In this document: positions 1 through 9,754 of the stretch, piece by piece
Layout of the letters: each line of letters begins with the position of its first letter
Numbering within the stretch: position 1 is the first letter of the stretch
Assembly (NCBI GenBank): GCA_902785575.1
Contig: CACZZF010000012.1
Span: forward strand, 1-64,000
Source: an uncultured Bacteroidia bacterium
GTDB lineage: Bacteria > Bacteroidota > Bacteroidia > Bacteroidales > UBA932
Reading direction: 5' to 3'
Length of the DNA: 64,000 nt
Notes under the pieces: model-generated
The model's database searches: none
Seen by the model: the letters and a program-made list of their open reading frames with translations, nothing else
What the model was told of the DNA's origin: nothing
Position numbers and translations under genes: made by a program

Positions 1-13
1 TCGGTCTGCCCAT
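1..13 (-). CDS. Possible 5' end of a gene leaving the left edge
   Basis: On the minus strand an ATG at position 13 opens a frame reading Met-Gly-Arg-Pro before the window ends. A purine-rich stretch precedes it, and a TATGTTTG box lies at 55-48 at a reasonable promoter distance. Only four codons are visible, so neither product nor reality can be judged; the upstream promoter-like signals are the only support. Confidence 0.3.
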
Positions 14-209
14 TGTTTGTCCTTTCCCCGATACTCACGAGGATGTACAAACATAATGATTTTTAGACAAACAAACTACTATTTTTAGCGATTTTTAGCG
101 ATTTAGACAAACAAATTCGGCAAACAAACGCCCTAAAATGACAGCGAGACAAACAAATTATTTTTGCTTATCTCGCTGTAAATCACTATGTTAAGAGTGA
201 AATTCTCTC
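14..209. promoter_or_regulatory. Intergenic region with repeated GACAAACAAA motifs
   Basis: The motif GACAAACAAA (TTTGTTTGTC on the minus strand) occurs at 66-75, 106-115 and 148-157, with a close variant GCAAACAAAC at 120-129. A fragment, TGTTTGTC at 14-21, is in the opposite orientation. A minus-strand TATGTTTG box lies at 48-55. A perfect 9-bp inverted repeat (ACAGCGAGA at 141-149, TCTCGCTGT at 171-179) may end transcription of the DUF2795 gene, although it lacks a good U-tract. The repeats look like binding sites or promoter -33 elements for the gene running off the left edge. Confidence 0.45.
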
Positions 210-431
210 CTAATACTCCTCCTCGTTAAAGAAGAAATCATCCTTAGTCGGATAATCCGGCCAGATATCCTCGATGGATTCGTAAATCTCACCGTCATCC
301 TCAAGCTCCGTGAGGTTCTCTATTACCTCCTCGGGAGCGCCGGAACGGTTGGCATAGTCAATCAGTTCTTCCTTTGACGCCGGCCATGGAGCATCGTCCA
401 GGCTACTGGCAAGTTCAAGAGTCCAATACAT
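210..431 (-). CDS. DUF2795 family small protein
   Basis: 73 residues, very acidic, beginning MYWTLELASSLDDAPWPAS and ending FFFNEEEY. I recognise the strongly conserved Bacteroidota small protein with a DUF2795 fold: a helical domain around the segment LIDYANRSGAPEEVIENL, then an acidic tail with an IWPDYP motif. It has no signal peptide or membrane segment, so it should be cytosolic. Its function is unknown. It stands alone, divergent from folE, with a minus-strand TATCTTTG box at 506-499 that would give a leader of about 60 bases. Length and both ends match the family as I remember it. Confidence 0.8.
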   Translation of the reverse strand: MYWTLELASSLDDAPWPASKEELIDYANRSGAPEEVIENLTELEDDGEIYESIEDIWPDYPTKDDFFFNEEEY

Positions 432-498
432 ATTCCAATAATTAATTAATAATCAATAATTTACATTAATCTTACGGTGCCGGGCACCATATTTGCCG

Positions 499-506
499 CA
501 AAGATA
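499..506 (-). promoter_or_regulatory. Promoter -7 box for the DUF2795 gene
   Basis: TATCTTTG on the minus strand matches the Bacteroidota -7 consensus TAnnTTTG. No clear -33 TTTG is seen. A GGTGCC/GGCACC inverted repeat at 476-488 lies just downstream, in or next to the expected leader. Confidence 0.5.
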
Positions 507-539
507 TGCAAAAAATCTAAACTATAATGATTTTTTGGC

Positions 540-547
540 TAATTTTG
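540..547 (+). promoter_or_regulatory. Promoter -7 box for folE
   Basis: TAATTTTG matches TAnnTTTG. Transcription would begin near 554, giving a leader of about 30 bases before the folE ATG at 586. The -33 element is not convincing. Confidence 0.5.
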
Positions 548-585
548 CATAATGACCGAAGTATTCAACAACTATACCACATATA

Positions 586-1173
586 ATGGCATTCGAGAAG
601 ATAGAAAAATACGACGAGAAGACCACGAAAGAGATCGCTGCGAGAGTCAAAGAGATTCTCGCTCTTTTGGGGGAAGATCCTGAAAGAGAGGGACTTGTAA
701 AAACCCCTGAAAGGGTGGCGAAATCACTCCAGTTTCTGACTCAGGGCTATTCCCAGAACGGGGAGCAAATCATCAAATCAGCGATCTTCGACGAGAAGTA
801 CCAACAGATGGTTCTGGTGAAGGATATCGAACTGTATTCGATGTGCGAGCATCATATGCTGCCCTTCATCGGCAAATGTCACGTGGCGTATATTCCTAAC
901 GGCAAGATCACCGGCCTCAGCAAGATCGCCAGGGTTGTCGAGACCTACGCGCGCAGGCTCCAGGTCCAGGAAAGGCTGACAGTCCAGATCAGGGACTGCA
1001 TCATGGACGCTCTCAAACCCTTGGGAGTGGCCGTCGTGATAGAGGCCATGCACACATGCATGTCCTTGAGAGGAGTGCAGAAGTCGAACGCTATAACCAC
1101 AACTTCCGCTTTTTCGGGAATATTCCTCAGTTCAGCCCGCACAAGGAACGAATTCCTCAACTTAATCAAATAG
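586..1173 (+). CDS. folE: GTP cyclohydrolase I
   Basis: 195 residues, the usual size for FolE. It converts GTP to 7,8-dihydroneopterin triphosphate and formate, the first step toward folate (and queuosine) precursors. The zinc/active-site segment [19 protein letters not shown] is intact, followed by [20 protein letters not shown] and near the C-terminus the [11 protein letters not shown] segment, which supplies the third zinc ligand (Cys) and substrate contacts. Soluble, with no signal peptide. The lytic transglycosylase gene begins 24 bases downstream, so the two may share a transcript. Start chosen at the first ATG behind the TAATTTTG box. Confidence 0.97.
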   Translation: MAFEKIEKYDEKTTKEIAARVKEILALLGEDPEREGLVKTPERVAKSLQFLTQGYSQNGEQIIKSAIFDEKYQQMVLVKDIELYSMCEHHMLPFIGKCHVAYIPNGKITGLSKIARVVETYARRLQVQERLTVQIRDCIMDALKPLGVAVVIEAMHTCMSLRGVQKSNAITTTSAFSGIFLSSARTRNEFLNLIK

Positions 1174-1197
1174 AATTATTCAGACATCTCCCCGAAT

Positions 1198-2076
1198 ATG
1201 AGAAAGTTTACCGCCACCCTTTTATTGATCCTGGCCGGAGCCAGCCTCTCATGGGGCCAGATGTACGTCCAGGAGAATCTTCAGTTCAAGTCCCCGAAGG
1301 TTCCGCAATATGTCGTCTTCGCAGGTGACACGGTACGTTTCAACCGTAGCGACCTTTACGAGAGGATGGACCGGGAACTGATAGCGTTCACATATTCCCA
1401 CACCAATTCCATACTGATGCTAAAGCGGTCTGAGCGCGTCTTCCGGGAGATTGAGCCTCTCTTGAAGCTATATGGGATTCCGGATGACCTGAAGTATCTG
1501 ATGGCCATAGAGAGCAACTTGAGCCCCAAGGCCCTTTCAACCGCTGGCGCGGCCGGCCTATGGCAGTTCACGAAGACAACCGGACGCGAGTTCGGATTGA
1601 TTATCGACAATGAGGTTGATGAGCGTTATAATATTGAGAAAGAGACAATTGCCGCATGCCAGTTCTTAAAGCGCGCCTACGATAAATATAAAGATTGGAT
1701 GACTGTCGCCGCCAGCTACAACGCCGGCCAAGGAGGAATATCAAGAAGGCTGGCTGACCAGAGACAGAAATCCGCCATGGATCTTCTTCTGGTCGAGGAG
1801 ACCTCCAGGTACATGTTCCGGGTCCTGGTAGCGAAAATGTTCTTCGAGAAGCCTGAGCTATTCGGTTTCAAAGTAGACCAGTTCGAGAAGTATCCTTATC
1901 ATCCACCGAAGAACATTGTGACCGTCAGCGGCCCGATCGAGAACCTGGTGGACTTTGCCGAAAAGAACGGCTGCAGTTATTTCCAGTTGAAGGAAGCGAA
2001 TCTCTGGCTGCGGGACAGCAAGCTTGTCAACAAAGCCGGGAAAACATTCAATATCATTATTCCAAGCGATAAATGA
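1198..2076 (+). CDS. Periplasmic lytic transglycosylase (SLT/MltD-like)
   Basis: 292 residues with an N-terminal signal peptide (MRKFTATLLLILAGASLSWG). The SLT-type lysozyme-like domain covers roughly residues 80-210. The catalytic glutamate lies in AIESNLSPKA, followed by the family blocks GAAGLWQFTKTTGREFGL and AASYNAGQGG. This family cuts glycan strands of peptidoglycan to 1,6-anhydro ends in the periplasm. The C-terminal ~80 residues resemble a degenerate tail with no obvious LysM motif. The stop overlaps the next start as ATGA, suggesting translational coupling with the DUF4251 lipoprotein. Confidence 0.92.
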   Translation: MRKFTATLLLILAGASLSWGQMYVQENLQFKSPKVPQYVVFAGDTVRFNRSDLYERMDRELIAFTYSHTNSILMLKRSERVFREIEPLLKLYGIPDDLKYLMAIESNLSPKALSTAGAAGLWQFTKTTGREFGLIIDNEVDERYNIEKETIAACQFLKRAYDKYKDWMTVAASYNAGQGGISRRLADQRQKSAMDLLLVEETSRYMFRVLVAKMFFEKPELFGFKVDQFEKYPYHPPKNIVTVSGPIENLVDFAEKNGCSYFQLKEANLWLRDSKLVNKAGKTFNIIIPSDK

Positions 2077-2588
2077 AAGAAACCATGAGAAAGATCCTTT
2101 TTTTTGTTATAGCAATCTCCGCCCTCACATTCAGCGGATGCGCCTCACTAAAGATGACTCCGGAAGAGAAAGCCGCTACTGAGGCCAAGATACAGGAGAA
2201 CCTTGACAACCGGACTTACTGTATCGATGTCGATCAGGTGCTTCCCAGAAGAGGAGGAACCAGGCATGTCACCAACTATTCCCTGACTGTCGATGGAGAC
2301 AAACTGATCTCTCATCTCCCCTATTTCGGACAGGCTTGGAATCTGCCTTACGGAGGAGGAAAGGGAATGAGCTTCGAGTCAAAGATCAGCGACTATATCG
2401 AGTCCTATCCCAAACCGGACAGGAGGCAGATCACCCTCGCCACCAATAACGGGGAGGATTCCTTTGTGTTCGTTATAGAGGTATTCAACAACGGCAAATC
2501 AACCATTGATGTGCGTTCCCGGAACCGGGAGCCGATTTCCTACTACGGGATTATGAGTACTAATCCCCCCGCTCAATCAGAGAGATAA
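2073..2588 (+). CDS. DUF4251 family lipoprotein
   Basis: 171 residues. A lipoprotein signal ends in SGCASL, so the protein should be anchored by the cysteine. The body carries the DUF4251 pattern: an RHVTNYSLTVDGDKLISHLPYFG strand region (split here only as a landmark), then the LPYGGGKGMSF segment. DUF4251 is a beta-rich Bacteroidota domain of unknown function. The start is either the ATG at 2073, overlapping the transglycosylase stop, or the ATG at 2085, giving MRKILFFV; both keep the signal peptide. The 3' end overlaps the convergent DUF47 gene by 16 bases. Pairing with a peptidoglycan lyase suggests an envelope role, which is inference. Confidence 0.85.
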   Translation: MKETMRKILFFVIAISALTFSGCASLKMTPEEKAATEAKIQENLDNRTYCIDVDQVLPRRGGTRHVTNYSLTVDGDKLISHLPYFGQAWNLPYGGGKGMSFESKISDYIESYPKPDRRQITLATNNGEDSFVFVIEVFNNGKSTIDVRSRNREPISYYGIMSTNPPAQSER

Positions 2589-3232
2589 TTCAAAAGAAGA
2601 TTTCTGACCCTGTCAGAGATTTTCTTGTGAGCGTCTGTGGTGTTCTCGAGCATCTCAGCCAAGTTCTTGTACTTGATAAGCTCACGCACGTCACTCACAT
2701 TGCTGAACACGAAGCCAATATATTCCTCATAGGCCTCGTCGGCGGTATGCTCAAGCTCAGTAACCCTGTCGCAACAAAGCAAGATCGCGGTAAGGTTACC
2801 CTTGATATCATTTAGAAGAGGGAACATGTCACGCAAGGCCTCTGACTGTGATTTGGCTATCTGGACCAAATCCACCAGCTGGTCGTCAATATGCTCCGGC
2901 TGATATATAAGGACAGCTTTCGAGACATCCTTTATCACATCGATGCAATCATCCATAGCCATCGAAACCGACTGAAGATCAAGTTTGTTGATCTTCATCA
3001 TAAGGCCACCTGAAAGCATCTCATGAAACTCGCTCAGCAAAGCGTCACCTTGAACCTCACAGGTCTTTATCTCCTTCTCCAGGCCCTGCCACGCGCTCCG
3101 GTCAGGAGTCGAGAACATCGTCGCCAACAAAGAGGATGATTTTGAGATGAAATCCGCCTGCTGGATCAGGATAGGAATGTAGTCATGCTTCCCACCCCTG
3201 AACATCATCTTAATCTTTTTATAAAGGGCCAT
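2573..3232 (-). CDS. DUF47 / PhoU-like protein
   Basis: 219 residues, all-helical, with the DUF47 layout: N-terminal helix pair, an IKTCEVQGDALLSEFHEML segment with metal-binding-type acidic residues, an AMDDCIDVIKDVSKAV block, and the C-terminal VTELEHTADEAYEEY repeat of the E-x(n)-D type seen in PhoU. DUF47 proteins usually sit directly beside a Pit-type phosphate permease and are thought to modulate it. No permease is visible here, so the gene is an orphan. It converges with and overlaps the DUF4251 gene at the 3' end. Confidence 0.88.
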   Translation of the reverse strand: MALYKKIKMMFRGGKHDYIPILIQQADFISKSSSLLATMFSTPDRSAWQGLEKEIKTCEVQGDALLSEFHEMLSGGLMMKINKLDLQSVSMAMDDCIDVIKDVSKAVLIYQPEHIDDQLVDLVQIAKSQSEALRDMFPLLNDIKGNLTAILLCCDRVTELEHTADEAYEEYIGFVFSNVSDVRELIKYKNLAEMLENTTDAHKKISDRVRNLLLNYLSD

Positions 3233-3351
3233 AAAAAAAACGTGGTTATAGGATTTCGCGCAAAACGTATCCTCAAATTTACAATCTATTCCGGGATTTC
3301 ACCACAGAAAAATAAAAAACTTAAAAAGATTCAATGATGTTTTTTATCATC

Positions 3352-3374
3352 CTCAATCTGACTGTCGGATTGAG
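3352..3374. promoter_or_regulatory. 7-bp inverted repeat next to a promoter-like box
   Basis: CTCAATC (3352-3358) and GATTGAG (3368-3374) form a perfect 7-bp inverted repeat with a 9-base spacer. It directly precedes a TAACTTTG box at 3376-3383 (plus strand). It could be an operator, or a hairpin belonging to a longer structured RNA. Confidence 0.35.
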
Positions 3375-3389
3375 GTAACTTTGTGACAG

Positions 3390-3502
3390 CAATTCCCGTC
3401 CGGGTTCTTTAATCACTTGCAGCGGCGTTCTGCCGCAAGCCCACATGCTTCAGAATCACAGTCTCATCTACTAAACATCCTATCCCGGACGGGATTGTTT
3501 AT
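3390..3502 (+). ncRNA. Candidate structured small RNA
   Basis: A TAACTTTG promoter-type box at 3376-3383 would start transcription near 3390. Exactly there begins AATTCCCGTCCGGG (3391-3404), which pairs with TCCCGGACGGGATT (3483-3496), with one bulge. The closing arm is followed by GTTT. Inside is a GCGGC/GCCGC hairpin near 3423-3436 and an open A/C-rich stretch. The result is an approximately 110-nt RNA closed by its own ends, convergent with the Stealth gene. No open frame fits. It could belong to a Bacteroidales RNA motif family, or be a 6S-like or regulatory RNA; the identity is unknown. Confidence 0.4.
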
Positions 3503-4380
3503 CTGGTCTCGAATCGGGATGCCTCCGGGAAATGTTTCCCGAAAGCGTCTAAGACAGCTGAACGGTATCGCTCGAAATCCTCATCATTCATGCTTACGTC
3601 ATTGATGCATAGCAGTTTGGTCCTTGGATCCAAAATATTGGAGACAATGGTCTCAGGGCTATGGACAGCGGGAGAAAGGTGCTTGTTGGATATTTTCCCT
3701 GGGACCGTCTTACCTTGATAGTATAAATAATCAAGGAACAGATACTGATTGAAATTCTCTGTCGTCCTCAATCTGGAGACGACCTTGAATATGATATCTT
3801 CTGAGAAGGCGTAAACAGCCTCGCTCTCTCTTCGCGACATAGGTGAGCAAGTGTGCTGGGGACGAACGAAAAACAGTCCCGGGCGCATACCCAGGGCCTT
3901 TCTTGCCTGCCGGTCAGAGTTGCGTACCCTTTTCTTATACTTCCCTAAGGCTAAAAAATGGCTGGCAAACCCTATCACGGCTTTCCCGTCCCTGAAGAAG
4001 TCCGAATAAGAGCAATCCATCACAGGAAACATGTCGTCATTGAAATAGAGGAACTCTTCAGAGAGGCCGGGAATCTTGTGGAGGAACATCTCGATTGTAG
4101 TGCTGTTGAAGGTGGGCAGGAATTGTTCCGGAACAATGTCCTTGTGCAAGACTATCCGGACTGCTGACCGATCCACCCAATCCGGCACCTGAGTCTCGCC
4201 GGAAACCACAAGAAAAACATTCCCGACAAAGGGAATATGCCTCTCAATGCCTCTCAACAGGTATTTCAGAGTACCCCAGTCCCTATAGCGTTTAGACAAC
4301 ATCTTTCCCCCGACAACGGACGAGTATTCATCTCGCCAAACGGGATCGAGACCATTGACATAAGTTATGACCGCATCCAT
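3499..4380 (-). CDS. Stealth-type sugar-phosphate transferase
   Basis: 293 residues from the ATG at 4380; an upstream in-frame start at 4422 would overlap the preceding gene by 32 bases. The protein shows Stealth conserved region 1 (MDAVITYVNGLDPVW) and region 2 (NSTTIEMFLHKIPGL followed by EEFLYFNDDMFP), then a more variable C-terminal half. This family, typified by capsule polymerases and GlcNAc-phosphotransferase, transfers hexose-1-phosphate from a nucleotide sugar to build phosphodiester-linked surface glycans. It is the last gene of the operon, 10 bases after the GT2 gene. The acceptor and sugar cannot be read from the sequence. Confidence 0.88.
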   Translation of the reverse strand: MDAVITYVNGLDPVWRDEYSSVVGGKMLSKRYRDWGTLKYLLRGIERHIPFVGNVFLVVSGETQVPDWVDRSAVRIVLHKDIVPEQFLPTFNSTTIEMFLHKIPGLSEEFLYFNDDMFPVMDCSYSDFFRDGKAVIGFASHFLALGKYKKRVRNSDRQARKALGMRPGLFFVRPQHTCSPMSRRESEAVYAFSEDIIFKVVSRLRTTENFNQYLFLDYLYYQGKTVPGKISNKHLSPAVHSPETIVSNILDPRTKLLCINDVSMNDEDFERYRSAVLDAFGKHFPEASRFETR

Positions 4381-4390
4381 TATTCTTAAA

Positions 4391-5263
4391 TTAGGTTTGT
4401 TCAGCTGAATGTATAAAAGCACCCTCCGACATAGACTCCTCTCTCCATTTCCTCAATATCGGATACTCCTTGATAAGGGAAGGAATATTACTAAATGGAA
4501 GCAAAGACAGCCACCTCAGAGCCATCAGGCATTGACGGACGGGTTGCCATACCGCTTGGATAAAGAAAGACGAGTTGGGATCGCTCAACCGGACCTTTGA
4601 ATACTGGCAGTTGAGATTGATCCTCTCCGGCTTCGATTTCTTTCTGGCCTGCCTGTCATGCGCGCCCTTGGCTGAAGTGAGCACACCTATGCCAAAACCA
4701 TGATATCGTGCCCTGTCACAATAATTGTTATCCTCACCATAATGCCGGAAAGCCGGCGAGAACAACCCCGTCTTCTTTAGACACTTTGATGATATCATCC
4801 AATGAGCGGCCATCACGAAACGCACCGGAGCGACTATCTCCGAAGGCTCATAAGACCCGTGGAAATGTCTACGGAAACGTTTGTCAGGAGTCGTCAGATC
4901 AGGCCTCAACTGAAGCGGGCTGATTATCCCCCAAACATCATCAGAAAAAGCTCCAATCAACTTTTCGAAAGTGTCTGGCATCACCCAGGCGTCCTGATTC
5001 AGAAGATAGACGAAATCGTAGTCCTTGTCCAAGGCATACTTGAGTCCAATATCATTGGCTCTGGCAAATCCAAGATTATTCTCAAGGCGAACCAACAAAG
5101 CTTGGGGAAAACGTTCCGCGACGAAGTCAGCTGAACCGTCTGAAGAATTGTTATCGACAACAAACAAATCCGCCTCCACATTACTGGACTGGACCGAGCC
5201 GAGGCAACGTTCCAGCCAACGCATACCATTGAAAGTCACCACTATGACCAAAAGACGGCTCAT
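4391..5263 (-). CDS. Family 2 glycosyltransferase
   Basis: 290 residues with a GT-A fold. N-terminal VIVVTFNGMRWLERCLGSV, then the nucleotide-binding VDNNSSDGSADFV, an NNLGFARANDIGL segment and the NQDAWV block carrying the metal-binding acidic residue. A later HYGEDNNYCDRARYHGF segment resembles the acceptor-binding region of rhamnosyltransferase-like GT2 enzymes. The enzyme is probably cytoplasmic, acting at the membrane on a lipid-linked or surface glycan. Its ATG overlaps the uvrA stop as ATGA (5260-5263), so its translation is likely coupled to uvrA. The partner Stealth gene follows immediately. Confidence 0.93.
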   Translation of the reverse strand: MSRLLVIVVTFNGMRWLERCLGSVQSSNVEADLFVVDNNSSDGSADFVAERFPQALLVRLENNLGFARANDIGLKYALDKDYDFVYLLNQDAWVMPDTFEKLIGAFSDDVWGIISPLQLRPDLTTPDKRFRRHFHGSYEPSEIVAPVRFVMAAHWMISSKCLKKTGLFSPAFRHYGEDNNYCDRARYHGFGIGVLTSAKGAHDRQARKKSKPERINLNCQYSKVRLSDPNSSFFIQAVWQPVRQCLMALRWLSLLPFSNIPSLIKEYPILRKWREESMSEGAFIHSAEQT

Positions 5264-8136
5264 ACTCCTGACGCCATTCTGAGATATTCAGCGGTGAAAG
5301 AATTCCCTCTAGTCATCAAGTCTTCCGGTGTGCCGGAGAACACAATCTCTCCTCCCCTTTCGCCTGCGTCAGGCCCAAGATCTATGATCCAGTCGGCCGC
5401 TCTTATAACGTCCATATTATGCTCCACGACGATGACCGTATGTCCCTTATCAAGAAGCACATCGAAGGCCTTGAGCAATTTCTCGACATCGAAGAAATGG
5501 AGACCTGTGGTGGGTTCGTCGAACAAGAACAGGATCTTTTCCCTACGCACCGAAGATGAATCCTCGCTCAAAGCGAGGAAGTAGGCCAACTTGATTCTCT
5601 GGCTCTCACCTCCTGACAAGGTGGATGAGCTCTGGCCCAATTTGATATAAGACAGTCCTACATCGACGAGTGGTTGCAGCCTGCGGGCAATCTGCTTGGC
5701 CAAATCCTCGGACTGGGACCCGAAGAACGCTATGGCCTCCTCCACACTCATGTTCAGTATGTCGTCGATATTCTTTCCCTTATAACGGACCTCCAGGATG
5801 TCAGGCTTGAACCGCTTTCCACCACAGGCCTCGCAGACCATGGTGACATCAGCCATAAACTGCATCGGTATGCGTACAAAGCCATCTCCCTGGCATTCCG
5901 GGCAACGGCCTCCTTCCTGGTTGAAGGAGAAGAATGACGGGGTATATCCGTTGATCTTGGCATATTGCTGTTCAGAGAGAAGCTTACGGATGTCATCGTA
6001 AACTTTAAGATAAGTCACGGCATTCGACCTGGAGCTCTTGCCTATGGGGTTCTGGTCAACATATTCAACCCTAGTGACCCGGTCAAGATTGCCGGACAGT
6101 TTCCGGAACACACCCGGGAGGTCACCAGTCTGGTTTATCCGGCGATACAAGGCCGGATAAAGAATATCCCCTACGAGTGATGACTTTCCGGACCCACTGA
6201 CCCCCGAAACGACTGTCAGCGCACCCAAAGGGAACTTGACATCTATGTCCTTGAGGTTATGCTCCATAGCGCCTTCGACACATATTGAATACTGCCAAGG
6301 GCGTTTCTCCCTGACATATCTTTGTTTCTTGCCGGTCAGATACTGGAGCGTCAGGGACCCATTAACCGCGGAAGCTGGAAGCTTTCCGGTGATCTTTCCT
6401 TGGAAGACCACTTCACCTCCATCAACTCCGGCGAGCGGTCCCATGTCTATCAGCATGTCGGCCGCCCTGATTATCTCCTCATCATGCTCGACCACCACGA
6501 CAGTGTTGCCGAGATCCCTGAGTCGCCTCAGGACAGAAATCAGCCGATCCGTATCCCTGGGGTGCAGACCGATACTGGGCTCATCCAGGATATACATCGA
6601 TCCGACAAGCGAACTACCTAGGGCAGTCACAAGATTTATCCTTTGGCTCTCACCTCCTGAAAGAGTATTGCACGCGCGGCTCAAAGTCAAATAGGAAAGC
6701 CCCACATCACTTATGTATCTCAGGCGGGAAACGATCTCCTCGACCGCCTTATGGACTATTCCATTCTCATAATCAGTTAGTTCCAGATTGCTGAAAAAGT
6801 CAAGCGACTGGTCGATATTCATGTCTAGAAGCTCCGCTATGGTCTTCCCTCCGACTCTCACATAAAGGGCCTCAGGACGTAGCCTGGATCCGTGGCAAGC
6901 GTGACATGTCGTACGCCCCGAGAACCGGCTCAACATGTATTTATACTGAATCTTGTATCGGTTCGCCTCAACCCATGTGAAGAACTCGTTAATGCCGATG
7001 ATGGAGTCCTCATCCCCTTCGACACTATGCCCGTTCCATAGCAAATCCTTGACTTCCGGTGACAGATTGCAATATGGCTCGAATATCGGAATATGGTATC
7101 TTTCAGCCACTTGCACAAGATGGTCCTTGAACCATCCCATCTTGTCACCTCGCCAACACGCTATGGCGCCGTCGTAAATACTCTTGCTTTTGTCAGGTAC
7201 GACAAGATCCTCGCTGACCCCGATAATCTTTCCAAGGCCGCCACAGACCGGACATGCTCCCAAAGGGCTGTTGAACGAGAACAGATATTCATCCGGCTCC
7301 CGGAAGGTCATCCCGTCGAGTTCGAACCGGTTGGAGAATTCCTCCCTGCCGGAATCCTTGATCAGGATAAGGTTCCCATCCCCTTCCCTGAAAGCGTTGT
7401 CAATCGAAGAGCGAAGCCTGGTCTGAAGATCCTCCCAATCTGATTGGGGCCATTCGGAACCATCATCTGAATATGGAAGACAACCTTTAAAAACCGGAAG
7501 CTTGAGACGATCGACAAGCAGGAACAATTCGGAAGGATACTCTCCCTTGTCCGCCATCCGCATGATATCCTCTATACGGATGACTCCCTCAGATCCATAA
7601 AACCTTGAATATCCCTCTTCTTTGAGGCGAAGCATCAGTTCGACCTTGTCCTCCCTGTTTTCCCAATTAAGATCAGCGAGTATGTAGAGAGTGCGAGTGT
7701 CTCCGGAAAGAATGCTTGCCATGACATCGCTCTGTCCATGGCATTTCACCTCTCTCCCGCTTACCGGAGAATATGTACGCCCGATGCGGGCGAAGATAAT
7801 CCTCAGATAATCATATATTTCCGTAGTCGTCGCCACTGTGGAGCGAGGATTCTTGATATTGACTTTCTGCTCGATGGCGATCGCCGGTGGAATACCTTCA
7901 ATAGACTCGACATCAGGCTTGCTCATCCTGCCGAGGAACTGTCGGGCGTAGGAGCTTAAACTCTCAGCGAAACGCCTCTGTCCTTCGGCGAAAAGGGTAT
8001 CAAAAGCCAGCGAGGACTTTCCGGAGCCGGATATACCCGTAACCACCACGAATTTATTCCGCGGTATCTCTACGGTGATGTCTTTGAGGTTGTTAACCTT
8101 AGCACCTTTAATGACGATACTCGCCCCTTGGGTCAT
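5260..8136 (-). CDS. uvrA: Excinuclease ABC subunit A
   Basis: 958 residues, normal for UvrA. The damage-sensing ATPase of nucleotide excision repair; it dimerises, loads UvrB and is then released. Two ABC cassettes: first Walker [10 protein letters not shown] (residues 34-42), signature [12 protein letters not shown] and [11 protein letters not shown]; second Walker [11 protein letters not shown], signature [12 protein letters not shown] and [11 protein letters not shown]. Zinc modules are intact: [24 protein letters not shown] and CEACGGKR. The start overlaps the lipoprotein stop as ATGA (8133-8136) and the stop overlaps the GT2 start likewise. Many Bacteroidota carry two uvrA paralogues; which one this is cannot be decided here. 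Confidence 0.97.
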   Translation of the reverse strand: MTQGASIVIKGAKVNNLKDITVEIPRNKFVVVTGISGSGKSSLAFDTLFAEGQRRFAESLSSYARQFLGRMSKPDVESIEGIPPAIAIEQKVNIKNPRSTVATTTEIYDYLRIIFARIGRTYSPVSGREVKCHGQSDVMASILSGDTRTLYILADLNWENREDKVELMLRLKEEGYSRFYGSEGVIRIEDIMRMADKGEYPSELFLLVDRLKLPVFKGCLPYSDDGSEWPQSDWEDLQTRLRSSIDNAFREGDGNLILIKDSGREEFSNRFELDGMTFREPDEYLFSFNSPLGACPVCGGLGKIIGVSEDLVVPDKSKSIYDGAIACWRGDKMGWFKDHLVQVAERYHIPIFEPYCNLSPEVKDLLWNGHSVEGDEDSIIGINEFFTWVEANRYKIQYKYMLSRFSGRTTCHACHGSRLRPEALYVRVGGKTIAELLDMNIDQSLDFFSNLELTDYENGIVHKAVEEIVSRLRYISDVGLSYLTLSRACNTLSGGESQRINLVTALGSSLVGSMYILDEPSIGLHPRDTDRLISVLRRLRDLGNTVVVVEHDEEIIRAADMLIDMGPLAGVDGGEVVFQGKITGKLPASAVNGSLTLQYLTGKKQRYVREKRPWQYSICVEGAMEHNLKDIDVKFPLGALTVVSGVSGSGKSSLVGDILYPALYRRINQTGDLPGVFRKLSGNLDRVTRVEYVDQNPIGKSSRSNAVTYLKVYDDIRKLLSEQQYAKINGYTPSFFSFNQEGGRCPECQGDGFVRIPMQFMADVTMVCEACGGKRFKPDILEVRYKGKNIDDILNMSVEEAIAFFGSQSEDLAKQIARRLQPLVDVGLSYIKLGQSSSTLSGGESQRIKLAYFLALSEDSSSVRREKILFLFDEPTTGLHFFDVEKLLKAFDVLLDKGHTVIVVEHNMDVIRAADWIIDLGPDAGERGGEIVFSGTPEDLMTRGNSFTAEYLRMASGV

Positions 8137-9725
8137 AGGCCTTCTCTCATCTTTGCGGAAGGAGCGTCGGTGTACAAGTTTTCATCCCAGACGGGGCGGA
8201 TATTTGATCCGGCGGCTCTCGTGCCTGATCCAGTGGATGGGGCATAATTCTGCACACCAGTCGCACACATCCTAAAAGCCGAGGAGCTGTATGAATAGCT
8301 GACTGTCTGATATAGATCAGATGTCCAGAAATAACCGAATTGGGAATACTCAATCCTCCTACCTGAATCGGGATCATACTGTCCTCCCAATGGCAGGAAT
8401 ATCTGATTCTCATTGGTCTTGCTGGTCAGCCAGTCGCCACTTCCATATGAGCGCTCGAAACTGGTGTTCTTGGACAGTTCGTCGCATTCAGCCTTAGTCG
8501 GCATCCTCCACTTGCCTCCAAGGAGGACATGGGCGGCATCATCCTCAAGGGAAAGCCTGACGACGCCGTCTCCGATGAAATTCCTGTCGGAGTCATACCA
8601 AATGACGCTATGCCACTTGTACTGTTCGTCGGCGCAAGTGTATTTGTTGATATAAATCCAAGGATCGCGGGTGTTATCTTCCGGATCCTGAGCCATCCAT
8701 TTGTAAGTGCGCCATGTGTAGCTGGGTTTATTATTGACCTCACCCCAGGCGAAGTAAGCCCCATAGCTGTTATAGCTTGTTCCTCCGAGGTTGAAATCGG
8801 CCCACTCCACGCCACTGGGCATCCCAAGGTCAACAGCGGTCGGAGTGGTGTATGGACTCCGGAGATTGACATTCAACGGGGCCATCCGCTGAATGTTATT
8901 GCGAGTGACAGTGAATTCCTTAGTCGTGGACTTTGAGAAAGTGCTGGCGCTCTCAGCGACGGAAACAGTGACCGTAAAACCTCGGGAGAAAGTCACCGGC
9001 GGAACCACGAACCAGAACTCCTTGTACCATTCAGAAGTGGCGACGAGCTGTACCGGCGTGTCGCAGACAAGGGTGATCTCGTCAGTGGCTCCTTCCTGCA
9101 TTGTTGCCACAGGGGTCTCCCCGGTGACATCAATCGCGCAAGGGCCGGCGATCTTCTCTCCACCAGTGGCTTTAAGTTTGACGGATGTCACGGACACCCC
9201 GAAACCGTAGAGTTTCAAGCAAAGATAGCCTCCCACATTCTTGAACTGGAGGTTCTCATTGTCCCCAACGGAGACCATGACATTGGACTTTAGTCCGAAA
9301 GAGGCCTTACTATAATGCTGAACAGCGGGGAAAGCGGCCTTTAAGGTTCCTTCGGAAAGCACAGCGTTCGATTCGCCATGGGGGTACGCGGCATACACCT
9401 TCTCCAACGAAGACCCGGAGGGAGCCTCAGTATCAATCGCTTCCAGATCACCGGAAGCCTTTCCGGTATTACCGGCGAATCTATATCTCAATCCCTCGGA
9501 ATTCTTATTGAATATGGTCACCGTGTCTGAATTGTGCCACAGGACCTTCAGGGTCGTATCAGCATAAACTCGGGTCTCCGGGGTCGACGCGCCTTCCATC
9601 GAAACGTGGAAAACAGTCGGAACATAAACAGGTTCCGAAACGGTTTGAACGACTTCCTCTTCCATCTTTGAGCAAGAGAACACGACCAACAAAGAAGCTA
9701 TTATCAATAATAATCTCTTATTCAT
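8133..9725 (-). CDS. Surface lipoprotein with C-terminal FISUMP-like domain
   Basis: 530 residues from the ATG at 9725 ([18 protein letters not shown], lipobox cysteine at 18); a longer frame from 9761 adds a hydrophilic extension ahead of the signal peptide and is rejected. The N-terminal half is Thr/Ser-rich and beta-like, resembling fimbrillin-type adhesin lipoproteins. From about residue 300 the [18 protein letters not shown] segment, with YFAWGE and the [10 protein letters not shown] block, matches a domain common in Bacteroidales secreted proteins (Fib_succ_major/DUF1566-like). Role unknown; probably exposed at the cell surface. Its stop overlaps the uvrA start, an unusual pairing, and a 44-codon frame precedes it by 29 bases. 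Confidence 0.8.
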   Translation of the reverse strand: MNKRLLLIIASLLVVFSCSKMEEEVVQTVSEPVYVPTVFHVSMEGASTPETRVYADTTLKVLWHNSDTVTIFNKNSEGLRYRFAGNTGKASGDLEAIDTEAPSGSSLEKVYAAYPHGESNAVLSEGTLKAAFPAVQHYSKASFGLKSNVMVSVGDNENLQFKNVGGYLCLKLYGFGVSVTSVKLKATGGEKIAGPCAIDVTGETPVATMQEGATDEITLVCDTPVQLVATSEWYKEFWFVVPPVTFSRGFTVTVSVAESASTFSKSTTKEFTVTRNNIQRMAPLNVNLRSPYTTPTAVDLGMPSGVEWADFNLGGTSYNSYGAYFAWGEVNNKPSYTWRTYKWMAQDPEDNTRDPWIYINKYTCADEQYKWHSVIWYDSDRNFIGDGVVRLSLEDDAAHVLLGGKWRMPTKAECDELSKNTSFERSYGSGDWLTSKTNENQIFLPLGGQYDPDSGRRIEYSQFGYFWTSDLYQTVSYSYSSSAFRMCATGVQNYAPSTGSGTRAAGSNIRPVWDENLYTDAPSAKMREGL

Positions 9726-9754
9726 CTTCTTGAATCTTAAATTGATAAAACACT

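Noticed and set aside
4381..4422. Longer N-terminus of the Stealth protein
   Set aside because: Would overlap the GT2 gene and lies before the conserved MDAVITYVNG start.
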